Below are positions 1-9,453 of a stretch of 18,620 nt of DNA, in pieces. The translations under genes were made by a program, and so were the position numbers. The notes beneath the pieces were generated by a model. It did not search any database, had not been told where the DNA came from, and saw only the letters and a program-made list of their open reading frames with translations. Position 1 is the stretch's first letter. Every line of letters begins with the position of its first letter. The DNA comes from WS-9 sp036274595. GTDB lineage: Bacteria > Eisenbacteria > RBG-16-71-46 > SZUA-252. The stretch spans positions 1 through 18,620 of the forward strand of contig DASUFL010000133.1 in the NCBI GenBank assembly GCA_036274595.1, given 5' to 3'.

Positions 1-620
1 GGCCACAGGACGTACCCGATGTAGCCCATGAAGAGGCACAAGACCACCGACACCATGGTGTACCGGAACGCCTTGCGATCCCGGTTCAGGTAGAGAACCA
101 ACCCCATCACCGGCGCGCAGACATAGAAGAGCCAGTAGCAGACCGTGAAGAAGTCCGTCCAGAAGGGAGCAATGAATTGCTGGGCCCAGACGGTCGGCTC
201 GATTCCGAACAGCGCGACGTCCCACCGGTAGAGCATCTGGGTAATGTCCCGAAAGTTGAAGAAGCGGATCAGGTCGTAGAGGTTCGCGTACACGTTCGCG
301 CAGAAGACGAACGGCATCGCGTCCCGCGCGAACTCCCACTGCGGCCTGAAGCGCACGATCCAGAGGAAGAGCATCGTGGAGGCGACCAGCGCGAGGAGGC
401 GCACGAAGGATCCGGGATACGTCGCCGCCGGTCCGGGAAGGATGGCGTTCTCGCGGCTCATCGCGGCGAGCGCGAGCACCAGGGGGACGAAGAAGACCAG
501 AGTCATCACTTCTTCGGGGCGGAGTCCGAACAGCACGCGGCCGAACCAGCCCCGAGGCTCTTCAGCCACGCGCGGAATCCTGGGAGCCTTGCGCGGGTCC
601 CGCCTCTCGACCTGGCTCAT
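1..620 (-). CDS. PAP2-superfamily integral membrane protein, 3' end outside window
   Basis: The minus-strand frame opens at an ATG at 620 and stays open to the window edge, giving 206 residues; the C-terminus lies outside. Hydrophobic segments lie at about residues 38-54, 71-89, 152-178 and 186-206. The stretch RWDVALFGIEPT (about 132-143) resembles the conserved block preceding the catalytic motifs in PAP2/inositolphosphotransferase-like (PAP2_3) proteins. The phosphatase signature residues would fall downstream and cannot be seen. Family knowledge suggests a lipid phosphatase or phosphotransferase acting at the membrane. The ATG overlaps the stop of the upstream acyl-CoA synthetase gene (ATGA), so the two are probably translationally coupled. 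The membrane assignment is firm. The PAP2 assignment is moderately sure because the active site is missing from the window. Confidence 0.7.
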   Translation of the reverse strand, partial: MSQVERRDPRKAPRIPRVAEEPRGWFGRVLFGLRPEEVMTLVFFVPLVLALAAMSRENAILPGPAATYPGSFVRLLALVASTMLFLWIVRFRPQWEFARDAMPFVFCANVYANLYDLIRFFNFRDITQMLYRWDVALFGIEPTVWAQQFIAPFWTDFFTVCYWLFYVCAPVMGLVLYLNRDRKAFRYTMVSVVLCLFMGYIGYVLW

Positions 621-2791
621 CGCCGCCCCGCCACCGCCTCGGCCGGAGCCGCGGGAGCCCCGACCGGCGCCTCCTCGGCCCGCGCCAGGCGCATCCGCGC
701 GTCGACCGCGAAGCAGGGGCGATTCCCCGGGAAGACGACCACCGGATTGAGATCCAGCTCCCGGATCTCGGGCTGGTCCGTCGCGAGGCGCGACACGCGG
801 TGGAGGAGATCGAGGAGCGGCGCCGTGTCGACCGGCGGCGCGCCGCGATAGCCCCTGAAGAGCGCGGAGCCGCGGATCTCGCCGACCATCTCCTCCGCGT
901 CGCGATCGGTGAGCGGCGCGACGCGAACCGAGATGTCGCGCAGGACTTCGACCGACACGCCGCCCAGTCCAAAGAGCACGACCGGCCCGAACAGCGGATC
1001 GCGCGACATGCCCACGATCGTCTCGATCCCTCCCGCCACCATCGCCTCCACCGTCACCCCCTCGAATCGAGCCTTGGGCATTGCCTTCGCGAGCGACGCC
1101 TTGATCTCGTCGAACGCGCGCGCCGCGTCTTCCTCGGTCGCGAGGCCGAGCTTCACGCCCCCGACGTCGGTCTTGTGGACCACGTCGGGCGATTTCACCT
1201 TCATCGCCACGGGGAAGCCGATCGCCTTGGCCACCGACGCGGCCTCGCCTCGATTCGTGGCGGGGCGAAGGTCCGGCGTGCGGATGCCGTACGACTGGAG
1301 GATTTCCTGGAGCGCCGCGGGCGCGGCCCAGCCGTCCGAGCCGGTCCCGAGCGACCGCTCGATGGCGGCGCGGGCCTTCGCGGGATCGACGCCCTTCAGC
1401 TTCGGCACCTCGCCCGGCTTGGCCGCCCGCCACACGCCGTACTTCGCGACGCGGGCCACGGTGCGCGCCGCCGCCTCGGGGAACGCGTACGATGGAATGT
1501 GCCCCTCGTTGAGCGACTTCAGGCTTTCCGGAATGCCGTGCGATCCCATGAAGCAGGAGAGGATCGGCTTCTCGCTCCCCTTCCCGCCGGCCAGGATGGC
1601 GCGCGCCACGTCGGCGGCGCCGGTCACGAGCGGCGGGACGAAGATCACGATGACGGAGTCCACGTTCTCGTCGGCGACCAGGAGCCTCAGGGCCTTCTCG
1701 TAGGAAGGAGCGTCCGCCGAGGCGATCATGTCGACCGGATTCTTCACGCTCGCCTCGGCCGGCAGAAACGACCTCAGAGCCTTCACGGTCGCCGGGGCCA
1801 GCGACGGGAGATCCAGGCCCGCCGACTCGCACGCGTCGGCCGCCATGATTCCGGGGCCGCCCGCGTTCGTGAGAATCGCGACGCGCGGTCCCTTCGGCAC
1901 CGGCTGGTACGCCAGGAGGAGCGCCGTGTCGAAGAGCTCTTCGATCGTGTCGGTTCGAATCACGCCGCTCTGCTGGAAGAGCGCGGCCACCGCGGCATCG
2001 GAACCCGCCAGCGATCCGGTGTGGGACGACGCCGCGCGAGCGCCGCTCACCGTGCGCCCGCTCTTCACCGCCACGATCGGCTTCCTCCGAGCCACGCGCC
2101 GCGCGAGCTGGGTGAACTTGGCGGGATTGCCGAACGACTCGAGGTAGAGAAGGATGACATCGGTGCCGTCGTCCTCCTCCCAGAACTCGATGAGGTCGTT
2201 GCCGGAGACGTCGGCCTTGTTCCCCACGCTCACGAACTGCGAGATGCCGAGGTTGAGCTCGCGCGCGTAGTCGAGGATGGCGAGGCCCAGCGCTCCGCTC
2301 TGGGAGGAGAAGGCCACGCGCCCGTGGGGCGGCTCCACCGGGGCGAACGTGGCGTTGAGCCGCACGTTCGGATCGGTGTTCAGGATGCCGAGGCAGTTGG
2401 GGCCGATCAGGCGCATCCCGTGCTTCTTCACGGCCGCGCGGAGGTCCGCTTCTCGCTTCGCTCCCTCGGGGCCGATCTCCTTGAAGCCCGCCGAGATCAC
2501 GATCAGCGCGCGCACGCCCTTGCGCCCGCACGCTTCGACCACCTCGAGCACGTGCGCCGACGGCACCACGACGACCGCCAGATCGACGGGGCCCGGGATG
2601 GCGTCGACGGAAGCGTACGAGGCGACCGACTGGACGTGGTCCGTGCTGGGATTGACCGGATAGACCGGACCCTGGAACTCCTGCTCCAGGAGGTTATGGA
2701 GGATCGCGCCCCCGATCGAGTCGCGTCGGCGGGACGCTCCGATCACGGCCACGGACTTGGGCCGGAGGAGCGGCTCGAGCGTGCTCGACAT
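617..2791 (-). CDS. ADP-forming acyl-CoA synthetase (acetate-CoA ligase family), fused alpha-beta
   Basis: A 724-residue protein that by family converts acyl-CoA, ADP and phosphate to the free acid, CoA and ATP, or the reverse. An N-terminal Rossmann CoA-binding domain (KSVAVIGAS, residues 12-20) is followed by succinyl-CoA-ligase-like domains. SSHTGSLAGSD holds the expected phospho-accepting histidine, His257. A C-terminal ATP-grasp domain (from about 490) contains GFPVAMKVKSPDVVHKTD. The open frame continues upstream to 3169, but that part overlaps the pterin dehydratase gene in another frame. MSSTLEPLLRPKS is the normal family N-terminus, so I place the start at 2791. The upstream ribosome site is weak (GGGAA). 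It follows the pterin dehydratase by 20 bases and overlaps the PAP2 gene. The acyl substrate cannot be told from sequence. Confidence 0.93.
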   Translation of the reverse strand: MSSTLEPLLRPKSVAVIGASRRRDSIGGAILHNLLEQEFQGPVYPVNPSTDHVQSVASYASVDAIPGPVDLAVVVVPSAHVLEVVEACGRKGVRALIVISAGFKEIGPEGAKREADLRAAVKKHGMRLIGPNCLGILNTDPNVRLNATFAPVEPPHGRVAFSSQSGALGLAILDYARELNLGISQFVSVGNKADVSGNDLIEFWEEDDGTDVILLYLESFGNPAKFTQLARRVARRKPIVAVKSGRTVSGARAASSHTGSLAGSDAAVAALFQQSGVIRTDTIEELFDTALLLAYQPVPKGPRVAILTNAGGPGIMAADACESAGLDLPSLAPATVKALRSFLPAEASVKNPVDMIASADAPSYEKALRLLVADENVDSVIVIFVPPLVTGAADVARAILAGGKGSEKPILSCFMGSHGIPESLKSLNEGHIPSYAFPEAAARTVARVAKYGVWRAAKPGEVPKLKGVDPAKARAAIERSLGTGSDGWAAPAALQEILQSYGIRTPDLRPATNRGEAASVAKAIGFPVAMKVKSPDVVHKTDVGGVKLGLATEEDAARAFDEIKASLAKAMPKARFEGVTVEAMVAGGIETIVGMSRDPLFGPVVLFGLGGVSVEVLRDISVRVAPLTDRDAEEMVGEIRGSALFRGYRGAPPVDTAPLLDLLHRVSRLATDQPEIRELDLNPVVVFPGNRPCFAVDARMRLARAEEAPVGAPAAPAEAVAGRR

Positions 2792-2811
2792 GCGGCGGGC
2801 GTTCCCGGCCG

Positions 2812-3111
2812 CTATGCGGGCACGCCGGCCTTGCGGCGGATCGCCTCCACCTGGCGGGCCAGCGCGACGTCCCTGGGGGTGATGCCCCCTTCGTCGTGGG
2901 TCACGAGCGAGAGCGTGATGTTGGAATAGCGCACGTCGATATCCGGGTGGTGATTCGCCAGCTCGGCGATGTGCGCGACCGCGTTGACGAAGACGATCGC
3001 TTCCGGGAACGACGAGTGCGTGAAGGTCTTGGTCAGCTTGCCGTCCTGGTCCACCCAACCGGGCAGCTCCTGGATGGCTTCGCGAATTTCGGGCTCGGAC
3101 AGTTTGTTCAT
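2812..3111 (-). CDS. phhB: 4a-hydroxytetrahydrobiopterin dehydratase (pterin-4a-carbinolamine dehydratase)
   Basis: A 99-residue protein of normal family length. The family dehydrates 4a-hydroxytetrahydropterin during cofactor recycling for aromatic amino acid hydroxylases. The active-site block is present: His47 in AVAHIAELANHHPDI, His54-His55-Pro56, and Asp81 in the C-terminal part. The ATG at 3111 is supported by an upstream AGGAGG at good spacing. It starts 9 bases after the MIP18/DUF59 gene and ends 20 bases before the acyl-CoA synthetase, so it is probably in the same transcript as the SUF genes. No aromatic amino acid hydroxylase lies in the window, so its partner is unknown. A second role known for some members (transcription cofactor, DCoH) cannot be judged here. 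Confidence 0.93.
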   Translation of the reverse strand: MNKLSEPEIREAIQELPGWVDQDGKLTKTFTHSSFPEAIVFVNAVAHIAELANHHPDIDVRYSNITLSLVTHDEGGITPRDVALARQVEAIRRKAGVPA

Positions 3112-3120
3112 GTCGCCCTC

Positions 3121-3408
3121 CTACCAGCGGCCGAGCAGACCCGGGTCGGGCATCATCTCCGGGGTCCACTGCTCGGGCAGGATTTCCACTTCCGTCGCCT
3201 TCTCGGTGACGCGGGTGACGACTTCCTTCACCTGCGCCACGATCTGGGGCGCGTAGGGACAGAAGGGAGTGGTCAGGAGCATGCGGATCACGACGGGATC
3301 GGCGCTCTGGTCGATCTCGCGGACGAGTCCCAGCTCCACGATGCTCAGGTGGATCTCCGGATCCACCACTTCCTCGAGCGCGTTCTTGACTTCTTCGTCG
3401 GTGGCCAT
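3121..3408 (-). CDS. MIP18/DUF59-family Fe-S assembly protein (SufT-like)
   Basis: A 95-residue protein with the DUF59 pattern: VVDPEIHLSIVELGLV (residues 14-29), then LLTTPFCPYAPQI with the single conserved cysteine, Cys50. Members (SufT, PaaD-like, eukaryotic MIP18) assist Fe-S cluster assembly or delivery to target proteins. The ATG at 3408 has AGAGGAG just upstream. A longer frame reaching 3510 overlaps the Rieske gene and is rejected. The gene starts 19 bases after the Rieske gene within the SUF run, which supports SufT over a phenylacetate-pathway PaaD; no paa genes are present. Unlike longer SufT proteins, it consists of the domain alone. Confidence 0.88.
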   Translation of the reverse strand: MATDEEVKNALEEVVDPEIHLSIVELGLVREIDQSADPVVIRMLLTTPFCPYAPQIVAQVKEVVTRVTEKATEVEILPEQWTPEMMPDPGLLGRW

Positions 3409-3427
3409 GGTCGCTCCTCTTATGACT

Positions 3428-3754
3428 TCAGTCGGGCAAGCCGACCAGCAAGTCGTCTCCCTCGACCCGCACCGGGTAGTGCTCCACGGGCGTGATCGCG
3501 GGGAAGGCAAGGGCGGCTCCGGTCCTGATGCTGAAGCGCGCCCCGTGGCGGGGACAGATCACCTGGTCGCCGTCGATCTCGCCTTCGGCGAGCGGCCCCC
3601 CATCGTGGGTGCAGATGTCGTCGATCGCATAATAGCCATCCTCCAGGCTATATACGGCGATGCGGCGATCCTCCACGTCGAACACCTCGACGCCGCCTGG
3701 AGGCACATCGGCGGCGCGTCCCACCCGGACGAACCGGGTCGCGGTCTCCGTCAT
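3428..3754 (-). CDS. Rieske [2Fe-2S] ferredoxin of the SUF operon
   Basis: A 108-residue soluble Rieske protein. The cluster-binding pairs are complete: Cys48-x-His50 in DDICTHDGG and Cys67-x2-His70 in VICPRHGARF. No membrane segment or signal peptide is seen, so it is probably cytoplasmic. It resembles ferredoxin subunits of ring-hydroxylating dioxygenases, but no oxygenase gene is near. Its ATG overlaps the sufU stop codon (ATGA), indicating translational coupling. Small Rieske proteins of this kind often accompany sufS-sufU in bacteria, so an electron-transfer role in cluster assembly is plausible, but this is inference. The redox partner is unknown. Confidence 0.92.
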   Translation of the reverse strand: MTETATRFVRVGRAADVPPGGVEVFDVEDRRIAVYSLEDGYYAIDDICTHDGGPLAEGEIDGDQVICPRHGARFSIRTGAALAFPAITPVEHYPVRVEGDDLLVGLPD

Positions 3755-4155
3755 CGATCCTCCTCGTCGTCGCCGGGCCAGCCCCGGACTCCATAGACTC
3801 CCACTTTCAGCGTCTTGAGCGCAAGCAGCGCGCACTTGAGCCGGACCGGTCCCAGCTCGATGCCCAGCATCTCGAGCACGTCGTCCTTGCCGATCCGCTT
3901 CACCTCTTCGAGGGTCTTCCCGCGGATCTCCTCGGTGAGCATGGATGCCGCCGCGCGGCTGATGGAGCATCCCTTGCCCGAGAACCGCACGTCCTCGATG
4001 ACGCCCTCCTTCACCCTGAGGTCGATCCGGATCTCGTCCCCGCAGAGCGGGTTCGAGTCTTCGGCGCTGATGTCCGGATGCTCGAGCGTCCCGAAATTCC
4101 GGGGGTTCTGGTAATGGTCGAGGATGTTCTGGCGGTAGAGGTCGTCGAAGCTCAT
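3751..4155 (-). CDS. sufU: SufU, sulfur-accepting Fe-S assembly protein
   Basis: A 134-residue SufU/IscU-fold protein beginning MSFDDLYRQNILDHYQNPRN. The three conserved cysteines are present: Cys38 in NPLCGDEI, Cys63 in GKGCSISRAAASML and Cys108 in RLKCALLALKTL, together with Asp40. The long spacing between the second and third cysteine is typical of SufU rather than IscU. In the family SufU binds zinc and takes persulfide sulfur from SufS. It is coupled by ATGA overlaps to sufS upstream and the Rieske gene downstream, which matches that partnership. The much longer open frame to 4995 covers sufS in another frame and is not coding. Confidence 0.95.
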   Translation of the reverse strand: MSFDDLYRQNILDHYQNPRNFGTLEHPDISAEDSNPLCGDEIRIDLRVKEGVIEDVRFSGKGCSISRAAASMLTEEIRGKTLEEVKRIGKDDVLEMLGIELGPVRLKCALLALKTLKVGVYGVRGWPGDDEEDR

Positions 4156-5393
4156 CGGTGGAAGAGCTGCTTCGCCTTCCGGATGCCGTCGCCGAGCCGC
4201 TCGATGTCGGAGGGCACGTTGTAGACATGGTAGCTCGCGCGCGAGGTCGCCGCGACGCCGAGCTTCGTGTGGAGCGGCATCGCGCAGTGATGCCCCGCGC
4301 GAACGGCCACCCCCTCGCGGTCGAGCGCCGCCGCCACGTCGTGCGCGTGGATGTCGTCGACGGTGAACGCCACGATGGCGCCTCGCGGCTCGTTCGCGGG
4401 CGGCCCGTAGATCGTCACGCCGGGAATCGAGCCGAGGACCCGGAAGGTCTCCTCGACCAGCTCGCGCCCGTGCGATTCCACGTTCGCCATCCCGATCCCT
4501 TCGAGATAGTCGATCGCCACGCCGAAGGCGATCGTATCGGCGATGTTCATCGTGCCCGCCTCGAAGCGGAACGGCACGTCGTTCCAGGTCGAGCTCTCGA
4601 GCTTCACCTCGCGGATCATCTCGCCGCCGCCCATGAACGGATTCATGGATTCGAGCGCCTCGCGCTTGCCGTAGAGGACTCCGATCCCGGTCGGGCCGAG
4701 CATCTTGTGTCCCGAGAGCGCGAGGAAGTCGCAATCGAGCGCCCGTACGTCGACCGGCATGTGCGGCACGCTCTGCGCCGCATCCAGCATCACGCGCGCG
4801 CCTACGGCATGCCCCCGGCGAATGATCTCCTCGACCGGATTGATCGTGCCGAGCACGTTCGAGACGTGCGCGAGCGAGACGATCTTGACCGGCCCCTCGA
4901 GGAGCTGGTCCAGATTCGTGAGATCGAGCCGCCCGTGGCCGTCGATTGGAATGAAGCGCAGCGTCGCCCCGCGATCCTGCGCGAGGAGCTGCCACGGGAC
5001 GAGGTTCGAGTGGTGCTCCATCTCGGTGAGCAGCACGACGTCGCCCTGGTGGACGAACTTCCGCCCCCAGCCGTGGGCCACGAGATTCACGGACTCGGTC
5101 GTTCCGCGCGTGAAGACGATCTCGCGGTGCGAGGCGGCGTTCAGGAACTTGGCCACCTTGCCGCGCGCGTCTTCGTAGGCCTGCGTCGCCTCTTCGCCGA
5201 TGACGTACACGCCGCGATGGATGTTGGCGTTGTAGGTGCGGTAGTAGCGCTCGAGCGCGTCCAGCACGGCCACCGGCTTCTGCGTCGTCGCCGTGGAGTC
5301 GAGATAGATGAGCGGATGCCCATGGATCTTCCGGTCGAAGATCGGGAACTGCCGGCGGATCGCCGCGAAATCGACCGGCGCCAGGGTCTTCAT
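4152..5393 (-). CDS. sufS: SufS cysteine desulfurase
   Basis: A 413-residue PLP-dependent class II cysteine desulfurase, normal SufS length. It releases sulfur from cysteine as an enzyme persulfide for Fe-S assembly. Visible residues: His127-His128 in TEMEHHSN, Asp204 and Gln207 in LDAAQSVPH, the PLP lysine Lys230 in LSGHKMLGPTG, and the catalytic persulfide cysteine Cys370 in VRAGHHCAMPLH. The start MKTLAPVDFAAIRRQFPIFD fits the family, and the ATG overlaps the sufD stop (ATGA). The frame upstream of this ATG overlaps sufD and is rejected. It is followed directly by sufU, its usual sulfur acceptor. Confidence 0.97.
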   Translation of the reverse strand: MKTLAPVDFAAIRRQFPIFDRKIHGHPLIYLDSTATTQKPVAVLDALERYYRTYNANIHRGVYVIGEEATQAYEDARGKVAKFLNAASHREIVFTRGTTESVNLVAHGWGRKFVHQGDVVLLTEMEHHSNLVPWQLLAQDRGATLRFIPIDGHGRLDLTNLDQLLEGPVKIVSLAHVSNVLGTINPVEEIIRRGHAVGARVMLDAAQSVPHMPVDVRALDCDFLALSGHKMLGPTGIGVLYGKREALESMNPFMGGGEMIREVKLESSTWNDVPFRFEAGTMNIADTIAFGVAIDYLEGIGMANVESHGRELVEETFRVLGSIPGVTIYGPPANEPRGAIVAFTVDDIHAHDVAAALDREGVAVRAGHHCAMPLHTKLGVAATSRASYHVYNVPSDIERLGDGIRKAKQLFHR

Positions 5394-6757
5394 CCTTCGA
5401 TCGCCGCCTTCCGCTCGACCGCCTCGGTCACGATGGCCCGGAGCGACTCGGCCGGGATCCGCTCGAGCACCGGCTCGAAGAACCCCTGGAGGATGAGCCG
5501 CTCGGCTTCGTGCCGATTCAGGCCGCGCGACATGAGATAGAAGCGCTGCTCCTCGTCGATCTGGCCCACGGTCGCTCCGTGCGTGCAGCGGACGTCGTTG
5601 GCCTCGATCTCGAGGCTCGGAATGGAGTCCGCGCGCGCCTTGTCGGAGAGAATGAGATTCCGGTTCGCCTGGTAGGCGTCCGAGCGCTGCGCGTCCTTGT
5701 GGACCTTGATGAGCCCCTGGTAGACGGTCCGGGCCTTGCCGCGGAGCGCTCCCTTGAAGAGGAGGTCGCTCGTCGTGTGCCCCTTCACGTGGTTCTGGAA
5801 GCTGTGGAAGTCGAAGTGCTGCGTCCCGTCGCCGAAGTAGCAGCCGGAGAAGCGCGCCTCGCTCCCTTCGCCCTCCAGATGCATCTCCATGTCGATCTTG
5901 GTGACCTTGCCGCCGAGTCCCGCGAAGGTCCAGTGGAAGCGCCCGTCGCGCGCCAACCGCACCCGCTCGGTGCCGACGTGCACCACCGCCGAGCCCCAAC
6001 GCTGGAGCGTGGCCATGTGGAGGTCCGCGCCTTCGCCCACCGTGACCTCGGTCACGCCGACGTTCACGCCGGCCCCGGAGTCGCCGGGCGAGAAGTACTC
6101 CTCGATCACGGTCGCCTTGGCCCCGGGCTCGAGCGCCACGAGGACGTGCGGGAACGTGGCGTGCCCCGACGCCCCGCGCGCGATCAGGATCCGGATCGGC
6201 CGCTCGACCTCGACGCCGCGCGGCACGTAGACCACGGCGCCGCCCGACGCGAGCGCCGCCTGAAGGGCGGTGAAGCGCGTCTCGTCGTAGCGCACCGTGT
6301 TCCCGAGGGTGAGCTCGAGGAGCGCCGGCTGTCGCTTCGCCATCTCGGCGAGCGAAAGGACGGTCACGCCGCGGCGCGCCAGATCCTCATCGACCTCGCG
6401 GTAGGCGATGGCGGAATCGATCTGAACGAGGAGAGCGGAGCGCTCGGACGCGGGTCCAATCTCGTGCTGGATGGGCGCCGGGAGATCCGCGAGCGCCGGA
6501 ACGGACGGCGCGATGGAGCGGTCGACGAGGACCTTGTCCCAGCCGGCGCCGCTCAGGTCGGTGCGCCGCCACAGCTCCTCGAGGCGGCCGGGGAAGGGCG
6601 TCTTCTCGGCAAAGGCCCACGCCTCGGCCCGGCGGCGGGCCAGGAATCCAGGCTCGCCTTCGCGCGCAGAGCGCGCCGCGATGTCGTCGGCCCTGATGGA
6701 TCCGAGCGCGATCGCTTCGTCGAGCCGCGCCGGCTCCAGGGTATCGGCAGGATTCAC
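5390..6757 (-). CDS. sufD: SufD, scaffold subunit of SufBCD
   Basis: A 455-residue SufB/SufD beta-helix family protein. The conserved C-terminal block includes Cys391 and His393 in DVRCTHGATVGQIDEEQ, matching the SufD cysteine-x-histidine motif that takes part in cluster assembly at the SufB-SufD interface. The C-terminal SufC-binding region (FYLMSRGLNRHEAERLILQGF) is intact. The start is GTG at 6757, preceded by GGAGAG at suitable spacing, 43 bases after sufB. The N-terminus is slightly arginine- and alanine-rich, normal for this GC content. It pairs with SufB and SufC encoded just upstream. Confidence 0.95.
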   Translation of the reverse strand: MNPADTLEPARLDEAIALGSIRADDIAARSAREGEPGFLARRRAEAWAFAEKTPFPGRLEELWRRTDLSGAGWDKVLVDRSIAPSVPALADLPAPIQHEIGPASERSALLVQIDSAIAYREVDEDLARRGVTVLSLAEMAKRQPALLELTLGNTVRYDETRFTALQAALASGGAVVYVPRGVEVERPIRILIARGASGHATFPHVLVALEPGAKATVIEEYFSPGDSGAGVNVGVTEVTVGEGADLHMATLQRWGSAVVHVGTERVRLARDGRFHWTFAGLGGKVTKIDMEMHLEGEGSEARFSGCYFGDGTQHFDFHSFQNHVKGHTTSDLLFKGALRGKARTVYQGLIKVHKDAQRSDAYQANRNLILSDKARADSIPSLEIEANDVRCTHGATVGQIDEEQRFYLMSRGLNRHEAERLILQGFFEPVLERIPAESLRAIVTEAVERKAAIEG

Positions 6758-6800
6758 GTGTCGTTCTCTCCGTTCCGGTAAGGGACCGTGTCCGGCGGCC

Positions 6801-8213
<1,413 letters not shown>

Positions 8214-8237
8214 GACTTGAGCCTCCTCGTCCGCACG

Positions 8238-9011
8238 CTAGGCCGCCTGGATCTCGCGGACCCAGTCGTAACCCTGGGCCTCGAGCTCGTGGGCCAGCTC
8301 CGGCCCGCCGGACTTCACGATCCGCCCGTCGACCAGAACGTGGACGAACTGCGGCTTGATGTAGTTGAGAATCCGCTGGTAGTGCGTGATCAGGAGCACA
8401 CCGAGATTAGGGCCCGAAAGCGCGTTCACGCCCTCGGACACGATGCGGAGCGCGTCGATGTCGAGTCCCGAATCGGTCTCGTCGAGGACGGCGATCTCCG
8501 GCTGGAGCACAGCCATCTGAAGGATCTCGGCGCGCTTCTTCTCGCCCCCCGAGAATCCGTCGTTGATGTAACGCCCCGCGAAGGAATCGTCCATCTTGAG
8601 CAGCGCCATCTTCTCCTTCACGAGGGCGCGGAATTCCTTCGGCGGGAGCGGCTTCTCGTTTCCCATCTCCTTCCGCCGCGCGGTGAGCGCCATGCGAAGG
8701 AAGTTGGCCATGCTCACGCCAGGGATCGCGGTCGGGTACTGGAACGCGAGGAAGAGCCCCTTGCGACCCCGCTCATCCGCGCTCAGCTCGAGGATGTCGA
8801 TCCCGTTCAGGAAGATGCTCCCCGAGGTGATCTCGTACTTTGGATTCCCCATCAGCGCGTTCGCGAGCGTGCTCTTGCCCGAGCCGTTGGGTCCCATCAG
8901 GGCGTGCACTTCTCCCTTGTTCACGGCGAGGGAGAGTCCCTTCAAGATGGGCTTTCCTTCGACGGCCACGTGTAGATCCCGGATTTCGAGCGTCGGCTTC
9001 GCGCTTACCAT
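8238..9011 (-). CDS. sufC: SufC, ABC-type ATPase of SufBCD
   Basis: A 257-residue cytoplasmic ABC ATPase. Walker A GPNGSGKST is at residues 40-48, the Q-loop glutamine at 91, the signature FSGGEKKR at 153-160, Walker B through IAVLDETDSGLD at 173-184 and the switch histidine at 210. The long ABC loop and EKKR signature are typical of SufC rather than importers, and no permease is nearby. ATP hydrolysis by SufC drives conformational change in SufB-SufD. The open frame extends to 9047, but the ATG at 9011 has a clear AAGGAG ahead of it and gives the usual N-terminus, so I chose it. It lies 73 bases after the A-type carrier gene, with a strong hairpin between them. Confidence 0.97.
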   Translation of the reverse strand: MVSAKPTLEIRDLHVAVEGKPILKGLSLAVNKGEVHALMGPNGSGKSTLANALMGNPKYEITSGSIFLNGIDILELSADERGRKGLFLAFQYPTAIPGVSMANFLRMALTARRKEMGNEKPLPPKEFRALVKEKMALLKMDDSFAGRYINDGFSGGEKKRAEILQMAVLQPEIAVLDETDSGLDIDALRIVSEGVNALSGPNLGVLLITHYQRILNYIKPQFVHVLVDGRIVKSGGPELAHELEAQGYDWVREIQAA

Positions 9012-9061
9012 GGTCTCCTTCCTCTTAGCATCGGTCGCGGCTCGCACCGCGCCCCTGTGAT

Positions 9062-9081
9062 CGCGGACCGCCCGGTCCGCG
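9062..9081 (-). repeat. Intercistronic hairpin between A-type carrier and sufC
   Basis: An inverted repeat with perfect 8-base arms (CGCGGACC / GGTCCGCG) and a 4-base GCCC loop lies directly downstream of the A-type carrier stop. No T-run follows on the minus strand, so it does not look like a complete intrinsic terminator. It may protect the upstream RNA or partly attenuate transcription. Confidence 0.6.
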
Positions 9082-9084
9082 CCG

Positions 9085-9453
9085 TCATAGACTGAAGCTC
9101 TCCCCGCAGCCGCACGACTTCTTCACGCGGGGGTTCTTGAACTGGATGCCGCTCCCGAGCATGCCGCGCGCGAAGTCCACGGTCGTGCCGCGGAGGATCT
9201 CGAGCGAGCGCGGGTCCACGTACACGGTGAGCCCGTCGTACTGGAGCACGAGGTCGCCCGCGCGCTCCGACGTGGTGAATCCCATGAAGTAGCTGTAACC
9301 CGAGCAGCCCCCCGCCTTCACTCCAAGGCGGAGCGCCTGCCCTTCCTTTCCTTCCTTGGTCCGGATCCGCTTCACCCACTCGACCGCCGCCGGAGTCATG
9401 GCGAGCGTTTCGGGCAGGGCGGCCGGGACCTGCTGCTCGTTCGTCTGGCTCAC
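9085..9453 (-). CDS. A-type Fe-S carrier (SufA/ErpA/IscA family)
   Basis: A 122-residue A-type carrier with the three conserved cysteines: Cys50 in KAGGCSGYSYFMGF and Cys114/Cys116 in KKSCGCGESF. Such proteins carry nascent clusters from the scaffold to apoproteins. The start is GTG at 9453, overlapping the regulator stop (GTGA), with GGAG upstream. The N-terminal 20 residues are an unconserved extension. By context it serves as SufA, but sequence alone does not separate SufA, ErpA and IscA, so no symbol is given. It is the first structural gene after the regulator. Confidence 0.93.
   Translation of the reverse strand: MSQTNEQQVPAALPETLAMTPAAVEWVKRIRTKEGKEGQALRLGVKAGGCSGYSYFMGFTTSERAGDLVLQYDGLTVYVDPRSLEILRGTTVDFARGMLGSGIQFKNPRVKKSCGCGESFSL

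Noticed and set aside
800..2929. Long plus-strand open frame (709 codons) opposite the acyl-CoA synthetase
   Set aside because: It is antisense to a clear enzyme gene, has arginine/histidine/glutamate-rich low-information composition and no recognisable domain. It is a GC-bias shadow.
2792..3169. N-terminal extension of the acyl-CoA synthetase frame
   Set aside because: It overlaps the pterin dehydratase gene, which has its own strong ribosome site, and the family N-terminus begins at 2791.
3428..3754. Ferredoxin subunit of an aromatic-ring dioxygenase
   Set aside because: The motif fits, but there is no oxygenase gene. The overlap with sufU points to the Fe-S operon instead.
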